Shown here piece by piece: positions 27,065 to 36,146 of a stretch of 36,156 bases of DNA (position 1 is its first letter; the number at the start of each line of letters is the position of its first letter). The notes under the pieces were generated by a model. That model was not told the DNA's origin. It ran no database searches and worked only from the letters and a program-made list of their open reading frames with translations. The position numbers were made by a program, and so were the translations under genes. This DNA is from Nitrospirota bacterium (GTDB taxonomy: Bacteria; Nitrospirota; Thermodesulfovibrionia; Thermodesulfovibrionales; UBA6898), in assembly GCA_004321925.1 (NCBI GenBank), contig SCQH01000033.1:1-36156 (forward strand), read 5' to 3'.

Positions 27065-27447
27065 TCAGACTCCTCTTCCACGAATTTCTCATATTCAGAG
27101 GCATCCATAAGATCATCAAGCTCCGCAGGGTTCTCGATCTCCACCACGGCTATCCAGCCTTTGCCGTAGGGGTCCTCATTGATCACTTCGGGAGAGTCTG
27201 ACAGTTCGTCATTCACCTTGATCACCTTGCCGGTTACCGGCGATATTATGGGAGATGTCTCTTTGGTGGACTCGATCTCGGACATCTCGGTCTGGGCCTC
27301 GACCGGGGCGTCAACTTCAGGCAGTTCGATATAGACGATGTCCCCAAGCATGTCCTGGGCATAATCGGTTATACCGATGGTCCCTTTCTTCCCGGTCACT
27401 TTTATCCAGGTATGCCGTTTGTGATACTTCAGATCATCAGGGTTCAT
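27061..27447 (-). CDS. gcvH: Glycine cleavage system H protein
   Basis: A 128-residue lipoyl carrier protein. The ATG at 27447 sits 5 nt after AGGAGG; the longer frame to 27549 has no coding character. The lipoylated lysine is K62 in EIESTKETSP, embedded in a standard H-protein sequence (HTWIKV, GITDYAQDMLGDIVYIELP, PVTGKVIKVN). gcvT and gcvP are not in this window, so the protein may serve a glycine cleavage system encoded elsewhere or act as a lipoyl-assembly/relay protein. The ATGA overlap couples it to lpd. A weak promoter candidate lies upstream. Confidence 0.95.
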   Translation of the reverse strand: MNPDDLKYHKRHTWIKVTGKKGTIGITDYAQDMLGDIVYIELPEVDAPVEAQTEMSEIESTKETSPIISPVTGKVIKVNDELSDSPEVINEDPYGKGWIAVVEIENPAELDDLMDASEYEKFVEEESE

Positions 27448-27478
27448 GATGCCTCCTTTTTTCGGTTCTCGTTTCCAT

Positions 27479-27506
27479 ATCTTAGCATGTATCACCGTAC
27501 CTGAAA
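27479..27506 (-). promoter_or_regulatory. Candidate promoter for the gcvH operon
   Basis: TTTCAG (27501-27506) and TAAGAT (27479-27484) are 16 nt apart on the minus strand, about 32 nt before the gcvH ATG. No glycine riboswitch fold was recognised in the short leader. Confidence 0.3.
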
Positions 27507-27564
27507 AGCCCTGACGCACGGGGAACACCCCAACACCATAAGCATACACAGGATCGCGGCGGAA

Positions 27565-30141
27565 CTAAAATGTCAGCTTCTTCTGCAGCCCCGTGAGTAT
27601 CCTGAGGGCCTCGGCCTGCTTGAGCTTTTTGGTATCCAGTGCAGCAAGCTCGTCAAGCACGGATTCGCGGACGGACGAGAAGAGGTCAAGCTGTTCCTTA
27701 CCCTTCCGGGACTTTGGACCGGCCAGTTTCGGCCTGCCGGTCTCGTTGAGCTCTTCCTTCTCCAGATTGTTCAGGACCTCTTTGGCGCGGGTAAGGACAC
27801 TGTCCGGCACACCGGCAAGCCGGGCGACCTGAATTCCGTAGCTTTTGTCCGCAGGCCCTTCCTCGATCTTGCGCAGGAAGATGATCTCATCTCCCCATTC
27901 TCTGACCGAGACATTATAGTTCCTGACCCCGTCGAGGGTAAGCGTCAGTTCCGTCAGTTCATTATAATGGGTCGCAAACAGCGTCCTCGCCCTGATCTGC
28001 TTCACGATGTGCTCGGCTATCGCCCAGGCAATGCTGATCCCGTCAAAGGTGCTGGTGCCCCGTCCGACCTCATCAAGGATGATCAGACTGCGCGCGGTTG
28101 CGTTGTTGATGATGTTGGCCGCCTCGATCATCTCGACCATGAACGTGCTCTGGCCCTTTGAGAGAAAATCAGACGCTCCGATGCGCGTAAATATCCTGTC
28201 GGTTATCCCTATTGTAGCAGACGCGGCCGGAACGAACCCCCCCATCTGCGCGATCAGGACGATCAGGGCGACCTGCCGCATATACGTCGATTTCCCTGCC
28301 ATGTTGGGGCCGGTCAGGATATGCAGCAGGCTGTCATGGGTATCAAGGTAAGTGCTGTTGGGGATGAACCGTTCAGTGTTCAGCATGCGTTCAAGTACCG
28401 GATGCCTGCCGTCCTCGATCTCGGTCACCGCCTCATCGGCGATCACCGGTTTAACATACCGGTACCGTTTTGCGACGACCGCAAGGGAAGCGAAAAAGTC
28501 TGTCGAGGCAAGGGCATGCGATGCGCTGACCAGGGCAACGGCCTCCCGGGCAACCTCCTGCAGGACCTCCAGGAAGACCTCGAGTTCGAGGTTCTTCAGC
28601 CTTTCCTCTGATCCAAGCACCCGATTCTCATAATCCTTGAGCTCAGGGGTGACAAACCTCTCACTGCCGACGAGGGTCTGCTTCCTGATATAATCGTCCG
28701 GCACGAGTTCGAGGTTTGCCTTGGTGACCTCAAGAAAATATCCGATGATCTTGTTGTAGCTTATCTTCAGGGACGAAATGCCGGTCCTCTTCTTTTCCCG
28801 TGCCTCGATCCCTGCTATAAGGTCCTTGCCCTTGGTCGAGATATCTTTCAGTCCGTCCACATCGCTGTTAAAGCCGGTCCTGATGAGCCCGCCCTCCTTC
28901 GTGCTGACCGGTGGGCTGTCGATTATGCTCCTTTCTATAAGTGTCTTCACCGCTGAAAACTCCGCGATCATACCGGCCAGGGACTTCAGGCTGGGGTCCT
29001 GCGCATGCAGCAGGGATTTCCTGATCTTCGGAATATACTCAAGGGAGTTCTTCAGGGCCACAAGGTCCCGGGCGTTTGCCGAGCCCGAGGTGATCCGGGT
29101 CGCCAGCCTCTCGATGTCCTGGACCTTCCGTAAGGGGGACCGCAACTCCTCGAGAAGCTCGAAATCATTCACGAGACATTCGACAGCATCCAGCCTTTTG
29201 CGTATCTCCTGCTGATCGGTCAGGGGACGGACCAGCGCCGACCTCAGAAAACGGCCCCCCATCGGGGTCAGCGTCTCATCAAGCACCCACAGAAGGGTGC
29301 CCTCCCGCGAACCGTCCCTGAGATTATGCGCCAGCTCAAGGTTCCGCTGCGTCGAGGCATCCATGAACATATAAGCCGTCTGGTTCAGGGCTGATATCTT
29401 GCTGAAGGTCCGGGTATTCTTCTGTGTGCGTTCGATATAGCCGACAAGGGCGCCGGCGGCCGAGATGGCCGGGGCAATGCCTTCGCAGCCGAACCCTTCC
29501 AGGGAAGAGACCTTCAGGTGGTTCAGGAGCGTCCGGTACGCATCCGCATACTCAAACGTATAATCGTCAAGCCCGGTGATGAAAACCCCTCCGAAGATCT
29601 CCCGGTAATAACTGCTCCCCCGGACACTCTCGGGCAGCAGGATCTCCCTGGGCTCAAACCTGCGCACCTCATCCTCGATGTTCTCTACCGTCTCAAACAC
29701 GACAAGTTCACCGGTCGAGATGTCCGCGGCAGCCACCCCATGCCTGTTGCCTGAGGGGAAAAGGCTCACAATATAGCTGTTTTCCTTGGGGTTCTCCGGG
29801 ACATGGGTCCCGGGGGTGATGACCCGCACCACCTCCCGCGCCACGATCCCCTTTGCCTCCCGGGATTCTTCCATCTGCTCGCAGACCGCTACCCGGTGGC
29901 CAGCCTTGATCAGCTTGGTGATATACGAATCAGCCGCAAAATAGGGGACCCCGCACATCGGCAGGGGGTTCTCTTTGGTCTTGTCCCTGGTCGTCAGCGC
30001 GATCTGCAGGACCCGGGAGGCGATCTCTGCATCAGCGCCGAACATCTCATAAAAATCACCAAGTCTGAACAAAACGATGGCGTCCTGGTGTTCTTCCTTG
30101 ATCGCGGCATATTGTTTCATTATCGGCGTTAATTCTGTCAT
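27565..30141 (-). CDS. mutS: DNA mismatch repair protein MutS
   Basis: An 858-residue MutS, which recognises mismatches and small loops and recruits MutL. The N-terminal mismatch-reading Phe-X-Glu is F30-Y-E32 in GDFYEMFG. The C-terminal ABC-type ATPase has Walker A GPNMAGKST, the Walker B/signature region (LDEVGRGTSTFDG) and FATHYNEL. The ATG at 30141 (MTELTPIMKQY) is chosen over 30177 because family members begin here. There is no Shine-Dalgarno sequence; GATAAT (30155-30160) lies only 13 nt upstream, implying a very short leader. The gene stands alone, divergent from yceD, with no mutL in the window. Confidence 0.97.
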   Translation of the reverse strand: MTELTPIMKQYAAIKEEHQDAIVLFRLGDFYEMFGADAEIASRVLQIALTTRDKTKENPLPMCGVPYFAADSYITKLIKAGHRVAVCEQMEESREAKGIVAREVVRVITPGTHVPENPKENSYIVSLFPSGNRHGVAAADISTGELVVFETVENIEDEVRRFEPREILLPESVRGSSYYREIFGGVFITGLDDYTFEYADAYRTLLNHLKVSSLEGFGCEGIAPAISAAGALVGYIERTQKNTRTFSKISALNQTAYMFMDASTQRNLELAHNLRDGSREGTLLWVLDETLTPMGGRFLRSALVRPLTDQQEIRKRLDAVECLVNDFELLEELRSPLRKVQDIERLATRITSGSANARDLVALKNSLEYIPKIRKSLLHAQDPSLKSLAGMIAEFSAVKTLIERSIIDSPPVSTKEGGLIRTGFNSDVDGLKDISTKGKDLIAGIEAREKKRTGISSLKISYNKIIGYFLEVTKANLELVPDDYIRKQTLVGSERFVTPELKDYENRVLGSEERLKNLELEVFLEVLQEVAREAVALVSASHALASTDFFASLAVVAKRYRYVKPVIADEAVTEIEDGRHPVLERMLNTERFIPNSTYLDTHDSLLHILTGPNMAGKSTYMRQVALIVLIAQMGGFVPAASATIGITDRIFTRIGASDFLSKGQSTFMVEMIEAANIINNATARSLIILDEVGRGTSTFDGISIAWAIAEHIVKQIRARTLFATHYNELTELTLTLDGVRNYNVSVREWGDEIIFLRKIEEGPADKSYGIQVARLAGVPDSVLTRAKEVLNNLEKEELNETGRPKLAGPKSRKGKEQLDLFSSVRESVLDELAALDTKKLKQAEALRILTGLQKKLTF

Positions 30142-30222
30142 TCTGATATTAAATATTATCGGCGCATGAAAGTGCAACGGAAAAACAGCGAAAAGACAGA
30201 TTCATCCGCGGCGCCTCTTTTC

Positions 30223-30252
30223 TTGACTTATTTCCGCAATTATCTTTATAAT
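30223..30252 (+). promoter_or_regulatory. Sigma70-type promoter of the yceD-rpmF-plsX-fabH operon
   Basis: TTGACT (30223-30228) and a perfect TATAAT (30247-30252) are 18 nt apart. The predicted start is about 20 nt before the yceD ATG. Confidence 0.65.
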
Positions 30253-30278
30253 TTTAAAGCATATTTTGGCATGTTATC

Positions 30279-30803
30279 ATGAAGATACTAATAGAAGATA
30301 TCCCGGAGGAAGGCTTAAGCGTAGACGTAACGGAGAAGATACAGACTGATACTTTTTCTGCTGTTTCCCCGGTTGTGTCCCATCTGGAACTGCATAAGCA
30401 GGGAAGCGAGGTCATGGTCGACGGAGACCTTGATGCTGATATCGAACTTCAATGCAGCCGCTGCCTGAAAGACTTCAGGCTCCGGATGAAACTACCGGTC
30501 AACGTTGTCTATCATCCTCTCGAGGAAATAGCTGAAAGCGGCGGGCATGCGGCAAAGCATGCGCTGCACCACGATGAGATGGATATGGGTTTTTACAGCG
30601 GGGGAGAGCTGGATCTGAACCAGCTGCTCACTGAACAGCTGATCCTGAACACGCAGATGAAACCGCTCTGCGATGAACAGTGCAAGGGTATCTGTCCGGT
30701 ATGCGGCACTGACCTGAACACCGGCAGCTGTAACTGTACGCAGAAGGAGATAGACCCGAGACTGGAAGTATTAAAAAAACTATTAAGCGACAGAAAGGAG
30801 TAA
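30279..30803 (+). CDS. yceD: YceD/DUF177 family protein
   Basis: A 174-residue member of the YceD (DUF177) family, conserved upstream of rpmF and linked to 23S rRNA processing or accumulation. The conserved CSRCLKDF motif is present near residue 52. The C-terminus adds a cysteine-rich segment (CDEQCKGICPVCGTDLNTGSC), which is typical for many non-enterobacterial homologues and could bind zinc. It is the first gene of the ribosome/fatty-acid operon; rpmF follows after 3 nt. Confidence 0.92.
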   Translation: MKILIEDIPEEGLSVDVTEKIQTDTFSAVSPVVSHLELHKQGSEVMVDGDLDADIELQCSRCLKDFRLRMKLPVNVVYHPLEEIAESGGHAAKHALHHDEMDMGFYSGGELDLNQLLTEQLILNTQMKPLCDEQCKGICPVCGTDLNTGSCNCTQKEIDPRLEVLKKLLSDRKE

Positions 30804-30806
30804 ACA

Positions 30807-30989
30807 GTGGCAAACCCAACACACAGACATTCAAAGGCACGGAGAGACAAGAGAAGGGCAAACTGGAAAGGCGACGCCCCTACCCTCGGCAGCTGTCCCG
30901 AGTGCAAGGAATTAAAGCAGCCCCACAGGGCCTGCCCGAGCTGCGGCAGCTATAACGGGAATAAAGTCCTCGAGATCGTTGAAAAGTAG
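30807..30989 (+). CDS. rpmF: 50S ribosomal protein L32
   Basis: A 60-residue L32 protein, start GTG at 30807 behind AAGGAG. It begins ANPTHRHSKARRDKRRA, the usual L32 N-terminus, and carries a zinc-ribbon with two CxxC pairs (CPEC and CPSC), meaning the zinc-dependent C+ form. It lies between yceD and plsX, as in most bacteria. Confidence 0.97.
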   Translation: MANPTHRHSKARRDKRRANWKGDAPTLGSCPECKELKQPHRACPSCGSYNGNKVLEIVEK

Positions 30990-30992
30990 ATA

Positions 30993-32009
30993 ATGCTGAT
31001 AGCGCTTGACGCCATGGGCGGGGATCATGCCCCGACGATCAATGTTGATGGGGCGGTCGAGACAGTAAATGAGAATGATGATATCGATGTCATCCTTGTC
31101 GGGAATGAGGCATTGATCAGGCAGGAGCTCAGCAGCAAACGCTTCAACCCGAACCGTATCAGGGTACAGCATGCATCTCAGGTCGTTGAGATGCATGACT
31201 CCCCGTCAACCGCCATACGCAGGAAAAAAGATTCTTCCATACGGGTCGGCATTGACCTTGTCAAGACCGGCAGGGCCGACGGCTTTGTGAGCGCCGGACA
31301 TTCAGGTGTTGTCATGGCAACCTCCATGTTCATCCTGGGGACGTCCAAAGGTGTCGACAGGCCGGCCATCGCAACCCTCATGCCCACACTGAAAGATGTC
31401 TTTCTGCTCCTTGATGTCGGCGCAAACGTTGACTGTAAACCGGAAAACCTGCTTCAGTTCGGCCTCATGGGTAACACCTACTGCAGGCTGATCATGGGCA
31501 AGACAAACCCGGTGGTCGCGCTGCTGAGCATCGGGGAAGAGGACGTCAAGGGCAACGAACTTACCAAGGAGGCCTTTAAGCTCCTGAAAAATACCTCATT
31601 GAACTTTACTGGGAACATAGAGGGCAAGGACCTCTTCACCGGCAAAGCGGATGTGGTCGTCTGCGACGGCTTCACCGGGAACATTGCCCTGAAGGTGAGC
31701 GAAGGTCTTGCAGAGGCAATAATAAAGATGCTCAAGCAGGAGATAAACTCCGGTTCAGCAGGCAGGCTGGGATATCTCATGCTGAAGCCGGCGATCAGGA
31801 ACTTCAAAAAGCGGACCGACTATGACGAATATGGCGGGGCCCCGCTGCTCGGGATAAACGGCGCCTGCATCATAAGCCATGGCAGGTCTACACCCAAGGC
31901 CATAAAAAACGGTTTGCGGGTCGCTGCAGACTACTCCAGGAAAAAGGTCTATGAGGCCATATCAAAAGAAATCGAGAACTACACGATCTCGCGTGAGACC
32001 GCACCGTGA
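30993..32009 (+). CDS. plsX: Phosphate acyltransferase PlsX
   Basis: A 338-residue peripheral membrane enzyme that makes acyl-phosphate from acyl-ACP for phospholipid synthesis. The N-terminal IALDAMGGDHAP motif is diagnostic. Further conserved stretches include SAGHSGVVMA, DVGANVDCKPENL and VVCDGFTGN. Length is normal. It starts 3 nt after rpmF, and its stop overlaps the fabH start by 4 nt (GTGA). Confidence 0.97.
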   Translation: MLIALDAMGGDHAPTINVDGAVETVNENDDIDVILVGNEALIRQELSSKRFNPNRIRVQHASQVVEMHDSPSTAIRRKKDSSIRVGIDLVKTGRADGFVSAGHSGVVMATSMFILGTSKGVDRPAIATLMPTLKDVFLLLDVGANVDCKPENLLQFGLMGNTYCRLIMGKTNPVVALLSIGEEDVKGNELTKEAFKLLKNTSLNFTGNIEGKDLFTGKADVVVCDGFTGNIALKVSEGLAEAIIKMLKQEINSGSAGRLGYLMLKPAIRNFKKRTDYDEYGGAPLLGINGACIISHGRSTPKAIKNGLRVAADYSRKKVYEAISKEIENYTISRETAP

Positions 32010-32986
32010 TCAGGGCCCGCATCATAGGGACAGGCTCATACGTGCCGGACAGGGTCCTGACCAACCGGGAGATAGAAAAAAAAGTTGACACCTCTGATTC
32101 GTGGATCGTTGAGCGGACCGGGATAAAGGAAAGAAGGATAGCTGCAGACACGCAGGCAGCGTCTGACCTCGCTTACGAGGCAGCGTTGTCCGCGCTGAAA
32201 AAAGCGCGTCTGAAGGCAAAGGACCTTGATCTCATCATCGTTGCCACCGTAACCGGCGATATGCCGTTCCCTTCCACCGCCTGCCTGCTTCAGGCCAAGC
32301 TCGGCGCAAAAAATGCGGCGGCCTTTGACCTTGGGGCTGCCTGTTCCGGCTTCATTTATGGCCTGCATGTAGCCAGCGGGATGATCAGGTCGGGCATGCA
32401 CCAGAGGGTCCTTGTGGTCGGGGCAGAAGTCCTCTCCAGGTTTACCGACTGGCAGGACCGCTCCACCTGCATCCTCTTCGGTGATGGGGCCGGGGCGGTG
32501 ATCCTTGAGCCGACCAGGGAAAAACATGGCATCTGGTCGACGCATATATATTCAGACGGAAACCTTGCAGACCTTATCATGCTCCCGGGCGGGGGCTCAC
32601 ATGCAGCCTGCTCACGGGAAACGATCCTTAAAAAACTGCATCATATCAAGATGAAGGGCAACGAGACGTTCAGGGTCGCTGTCAGAACTCTGGAAGAACT
32701 GGCGGAAGACACCCTGGCGAAGAACGATCTTGACCCGGCAAAACTGTCTCTGCTCATACCCCACCAGGCGAATCTGAGGATCATACAGGCAACGGCCAAA
32801 AGACTCGGACTGCCGATGGACAAGGTGTTTCTGAATATCCAGAAATACGGAAACACTTCTGCGGCGTCGGTGCCGATCGCGCTTGATGAGGCGGTTGCAG
32901 AGGACAGGATCAAAGGCGGGGATTATGTTCTGCTTGAGGCCTTCGGCGGCGGCCTCACCTGGGCTTCAGCCCTGATACGCTGGTAG
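32006..32986 (+). CDS. fabH: Beta-ketoacyl-ACP synthase III
   Basis: A 326-residue condensing enzyme that starts type II fatty-acid synthesis from acetyl-CoA and malonyl-ACP. The Cys-His-Asn triad is intact: C113 in GAACSGF, H253 in LIPHQAN and N283 in GNTSAAS. GTG at 32006 overlaps the plsX stop. The N-terminus (IIGTGSYVPDRVLTN) is standard. fabD, which usually follows, is missing: the operon ends here against a convergent membrane protein gene. Confidence 0.97.
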   Translation: MIRARIIGTGSYVPDRVLTNREIEKKVDTSDSWIVERTGIKERRIAADTQAASDLAYEAALSALKKARLKAKDLDLIIVATVTGDMPFPSTACLLQAKLGAKNAAAFDLGAACSGFIYGLHVASGMIRSGMHQRVLVVGAEVLSRFTDWQDRSTCILFGDGAGAVILEPTREKHGIWSTHIYSDGNLADLIMLPGGGSHAACSRETILKKLHHIKMKGNETFRVAVRTLEELAEDTLAKNDLDPAKLSLLIPHQANLRIIQATAKRLGLPMDKVFLNIQKYGNTSAASVPIALDEAVAEDRIKGGDYVLLEAFGGGLTWASALIRW

Positions 32987-33013
32987 CCTTCTTACTTCGC
33001 CCCTTGCTGTACG

Positions 33014-33763
33014 TTAACGATCTTCACGTGCGGCTTTTTTTTCCCTGGCAGCCTTATTTCTGCTTCTGCGTGAGGTCACATGCCAAACCCGGAATAACCT
33101 CTCCAGCTTATCTTTATAGACCATGGAGAGAAAAATGATGACCACGGCAAGGGTCAGGAGCAGCGAAAAACGATAATACTGATGTTTCCTGATGTAGTCG
33201 CCGCCCAGAGTCAGGAGCGCGGTCCCGCCAAATCTCCCCACCGTGCTGATGAGGAGGAACTCCCTGATCGTCAGGTGTCCAAGCCCGAGGATGTAACAGA
33301 GAATATCCTTCGGGGTCCCCGGGATCAGGAAAAGCAGAAAGACCAGAAAGGCCCCCTTATGGTGGAGCAGGTAATCATATTTTGCCATCGTCTTTTTGCT
33401 GACAAAGCGGTCGACAAAGGGCCTTCCGAAGAACTTCGACAGCGAGAACGCAATAAATGAGCCCAGGGTAAGCCCGATGGTCGATAATATAAGCCCCAGC
33501 CCAGGGCCATAAAGATACCCTCCGAGAAATCCGGTGACTTCACCGGGGATCGGGGCTGCAACGACCTGCAGCGTCTGAAGGAGAATGAAGCCTGCGAAGG
33601 AAAGCGGGCCAAGGGAGTCGAGAAAAGCCTTAACCCGCTCCCGGTCCATAAAGAAGTGAAACGTGCCCGTCTTGTAGAGGACGAAGATAAGAATAAAAAA
33701 GCATATCAGGAGGGACAGTTTGACCCATACGCCTTTATTCTTCTCTGTCTTACCGGAGACTAT
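33014..33763 (-). CDS. VTT-domain (DedA/TVP38-like) membrane protein
   Basis: A multi-pass inner-membrane protein of the VTT (SNARE-associated Golgi/DedA-like) superfamily; relatives act as lipid scramblases or in envelope homeostasis. The core has [40 protein letters not shown] and [20 protein letters not shown], with a Lys/Arg-rich C-terminal tail. The first canonical start is ATG 33649 (211 codons), but this drops a good first transmembrane helix ([16 protein letters not shown]) encoded in frame just upstream. The open frame begins right after a TGA, and the only start-like codon before the helix is ATA at 33763, overlapping the slipin stop as ATAG. I give the longer extent (249 residues); the start is uncertain. 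Confidence 0.7.
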   Translation of the reverse strand: MVSGKTEKNKGVWVKLSLLICFFILIFVLYKTGTFHFFMDRERVKAFLDSLGPLSFAGFILLQTLQVVAAPIPGEVTGFLGGYLYGPGLGLILSTIGLTLGSFIAFSLSKFFGRPFVDRFVSKKTMAKYDYLLHHKGAFLVFLLFLIPGTPKDILCYILGLGHLTIREFLLISTVGRFGGTALLTLGGDYIRKHQYYRFSLLLTLAVVIIFLSMVYKDKLERLFRVWHVTSRRSRNKAAREKKAAREDR

Positions 33764-34554
33764 TGCTCACCCTTTTCAGCTGTTTTTTTCAGGAAAGGAG
33801 CTAACAGATCAATGGGCACCGGGAATATGATCGTCGAGTTCTTCTCGGTCGCAATCTCGGTGAGCGTCTGCAGGAACCGCAGCTGCAGGGCGCCGCTTTC
33901 CGTCGCTATGATCTTTGCTGCATCTGCAAGCTTCTGAGAGGCCTGGAATTCACCTTCCGCATGGATGACCTTCGCCCTCCTCTCGCGCTCTGCTTCGGCC
34001 TGCCGCGCGATAGCCCGCATCATCTCGGCAGGCAGGTCGACGTTCTTGACCTCCACCGATGTCACTTTGATCCCCCAGGGCTCTGTCTGAAAATCTATCA
34101 CCTTCTGGAGGGCTGCGTTCACCTCATCCCTCTTTGCGAGAAGATCATCAAGCTGGCTTTGCCCGAGGGTGCTTCTCAGGGTTGTCTGGGCTATCTGGGA
34201 GGTAGCATAATAGTAGTCCTCAACCTCGGTTATGGCCTTGATAGGGTCTATCACCCTGAAGTAAACGACCGCGTTGACCTTTACCGTGATATTGTCCCTG
34301 GTGATGATGTCCTGCGGAGGAACATCCATGGTCACGGTCCTGAGTCCGACCCTGACGAGCTTGTCAATGCCCAGCGGAAGGATGATGACTATACCGGGGC
34401 CCTTTATCGGGATTATCCTCCCCAGCCTGAAGACAACTCCTCTTTCGTATTCCTTCAATATCTTTATGGCGCTCCAGAAGAAATAGAAGACGAAGAAAAT
34501 AACGATCAAGAGACCAAGCCCTACAGGTGGTATTCCCGGCATAAAATCCTCCAT
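33760..34554 (-). CDS. Slipin (SPFH/band 7 family membrane protein)
   Basis: A 264-residue membrane-anchored SPFH protein, related to stomatin, which oligomerises and organises membrane microdomains. An N-terminal hydrophobic helix ([15 protein letters not shown]) precedes the SPFH domain ([51 protein letters not shown]). A helical region follows ([19 protein letters not shown]). It lies 4 nt downstream of nfeD, the classic nfeD-slipin pair in which the NfeD protease cleaves the slipin C-terminus. Confidence 0.93.
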   Translation of the reverse strand: MEDFMPGIPPVGLGLLIVIFFVFYFFWSAIKILKEYERGVVFRLGRIIPIKGPGIVIILPLGIDKLVRVGLRTVTMDVPPQDIITRDNITVKVNAVVYFRVIDPIKAITEVEDYYYATSQIAQTTLRSTLGQSQLDDLLAKRDEVNAALQKVIDFQTEPWGIKVTSVEVKNVDLPAEMMRAIARQAEAERERRAKVIHAEGEFQASQKLADAAKIIATESGALQLRFLQTLTEIATEKNSTIIFPVPIDLLAPFLKKTAEKGEQ

Positions 34555-34558
34555 AGAA

Positions 34559-35866
34559 TTATGTATTTCCTTCTCTCAGTTTTCGGACCTTCAGCCGCAA
34601 TCCGGATACGCCGCCGACCACAACCCTTTCGCCCTTGCTGATCGACTCATCCGCATGGGCTGACCACATCTCACCATGTAATAATACCATACCCTCGCCC
34701 TTGTTGATATCGGTATGGGCAACGCCTTCTGTGCCGATAAGGCCTTCTGCCCCGGTCGTCGGCTGCCGCCTCGCAGCCCTGATCACCAGCCTGACCACGA
34801 CGATAAAGAAAAGCGCCGTCGCGACAACGGCAGGCAGCACGACCCATAGGGACAATCTGATCATGGAACCCGGGGTATCAAAAAGCATCAGTGACCCGAT
34901 CGTCATCGCAATGACGCCGCCGATCGCAAGGAGCCCGTGGGAGATGACCTTCACCTCCAGGATAAAGAGGCCTATGGCCAGGAGGATCAGCAGGAAGCCT
35001 GCGTAGTTCACCGGCAGCGTCTGGAAGGAGTAGAACGAGAGGATGAGGCATATGCCGCCGACGATACCGGGCAGGATCGCCCCGGGATTGCTGAGCTCAA
35101 AAAAGAGGCCGTAAAACCCCAGGAGCATAAGCATATAGGCCACGTTCGGATCGGTGATGAAGGCCAGGACCTTCTGCCTGAGCCCCCCTTCCTCCCGGAC
35201 GACCTCTGCGCGTGCCGTACTCAGCTTCCGCTCGCCAAAGGCCGTTTTTACGGTCTTGCCGTCTATGTCGGCAAGCAGTGTCCTCAGATCACGGCTTACC
35301 AGGTCGATCACCTTCTCTTTCAGGGCCTCTGTCTCGGTAATGGATACGCTTTTCCTGACAGCAGCTGCGGCCCAAGCCGAATTCCTTCCCCGCTGTTCGG
35401 CAATAGACTGAATATATGCCGCCGCGTCATTCTCCGCCTTTTCGGACATGGTCTTATCCATCGTCCCGCCAACGGCAACAGGATGAGCCGCCCCGATATT
35501 TGTCCCGGGCGACATTGCGGCGACATGGGCCGCCATGGTAATGAATACGCCCGCAGAAGCTGCACGGGCGCCGGCCGGGGAGACAAACACAACGACCGGC
35601 ACGGAACTGCCCAGGATCTCCCTCACCATGGTCCTCATCGACGTATCGAGCCCGCCCGGCGTATCAAGTTCGACGATCAGGGCCTCCGCATGGGCAGCGG
35701 ATGCTTTCTTGATGCCTGTTGTCAGAAACCCGGCAGCAGCAGGCCCGATCGCACCCCTGATCTCAAGGACATGGACCTTCGGGGCCTGCTCCGCTGTCCC
35801 TGCAGGCGAAATATTCGAGATCAGCAGTACAACGACCAGCAGCGATATTTTAATCATATGTATCAT
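34559..35866 (-). CDS. NfeD-family membrane serine protease
   Basis: A 435-residue long-form NfeD. A signal peptide ([19 protein letters not shown]) is followed by a ClpP-like protease domain with the Ser-Lys dyad, S104 in RAASAGVF and K143 in [10 protein letters not shown] cluster of transmembrane helices lies at about residues 230-360, and a C-terminal OB-fold NfeD domain starts near 370 ([16 protein letters not shown]). Such proteases cleave slipin-type partners, matching the next gene. The start is ATG 35866, or ATG 35857 (MIKISLL). TATAAT at 35875-35880 lies right before it and there is no clear Shine-Dalgarno. Confidence 0.93.
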   Translation of the reverse strand: MIHMIKISLLVVVLLISNISPAGTAEQAPKVHVLEIRGAIGPAAAGFLTTGIKKASAAHAEALIVELDTPGGLDTSMRTMVREILGSSVPVVVFVSPAGARAASAGVFITMAAHVAAMSPGTNIGAAHPVAVGGTMDKTMSEKAENDAAAYIQSIAEQRGRNSAWAAAAVRKSVSITETEALKEKVIDLVSRDLRTLLADIDGKTVKTAFGERKLSTARAEVVREEGGLRQKVLAFITDPNVAYMLMLLGFYGLFFELSNPGAILPGIVGGICLILSFYSFQTLPVNYAGFLLILLAIGLFILEVKVISHGLLAIGGVIAMTIGSLMLFDTPGSMIRLSLWVVLPAVVATALFFIVVVRLVIRAARRQPTTGAEGLIGTEGVAHTDINKGEGMVLLHGEMWSAHADESISKGERVVVGGVSGLRLKVRKLREGNT

Positions 35867-35874
35867 CTGCTCAT

Positions 35875-35880
35875 ATTATA
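35875..35880 (-). promoter_or_regulatory. -10 element (TATAAT) of the nfeD operon
   Basis: A perfect TATAAT on the minus strand ends 8 nt before the first nfeD ATG. No good -35 hexamer is visible at 17 nt. Confidence 0.4.
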
Positions 35881-35978
35881 TACCGAAAACAGTAAGGCCG
35901 CCCTGAAAAAGAACAGTTCATTTTGTACTGGCTGACACGGATCTATGCCGCATGCAGACAGGGGTTCCGCTCATTTGA

Positions 35979-36008
35979 TTGACAAAATGTCCTTATTATT
36001 GATATAAA
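35979..36008 (+). promoter_or_regulatory. Strong sigma70-type promoter ahead of tRNA-like sequence
   Basis: A perfect TTGACA (35979-35984) and TATAAA (36003-36008) are 18 nt apart. The predicted start near 36015 is about 40 nt before the tRNA-like sequence. It probably drives a stable-RNA unit that continues beyond the window. Confidence 0.65.
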
Positions 36009-36053
36009 ATATAGCTTAACTTCGGTCAGTTGAGTATTGTCTGAGGCAGATAT

Positions 36054-36094
36054 TCCCGGGTAGCTCAGCCGGCAGAGTCCCGAAGGCTTTCGGG
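36054..36094 (+). other. tRNA 5'-half-like sequence
   Basis: TCCCGGG followed by TA and GCTCAGCCGGCAGAGT matches a tRNA acceptor 5' strand, positions 8-9 and a complete D-arm. Next comes a CCCGA/TCGGG stem with a 6-nt loop instead of a 7-nt anticodon loop. No variable loop, T-arm or acceptor 3' strand follows. It is therefore a partial tRNA copy or a tRNA-mimicking leader, not a functional tRNA. Confidence 0.6.
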
Positions 36095-36100
36095 ATTAAT

Positions 36101-36122
36101 CACCGGTTTGACGGGTGTTTTT
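36101..36122 (+). terminator. Terminator-like hairpin after the tRNA-like fragment
   Basis: A short CACC/GGTG stem with a GC-rich loop is followed directly by five T residues. The stem is weak, but position and T run suggest termination or attenuation between the two tRNA-like copies. Confidence 0.4.
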
Positions 36123-36146
36123 CAGGTTGCAAAGCGTTTGTTTATG

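Noticed and set aside
34937-35935. Plus-strand open frame of 332 codons opposite nfeD
   Set aside because: nfeD has all family motifs on the minus strand; the antisense product is low-complexity and unlike any protein.
36054-36122. T-box riboswitch at the right edge
   Set aside because: No T-box consensus antiterminator or specifier loop is visible; the sequence matches a tRNA 5' half rather than a tRNA-binding leader.
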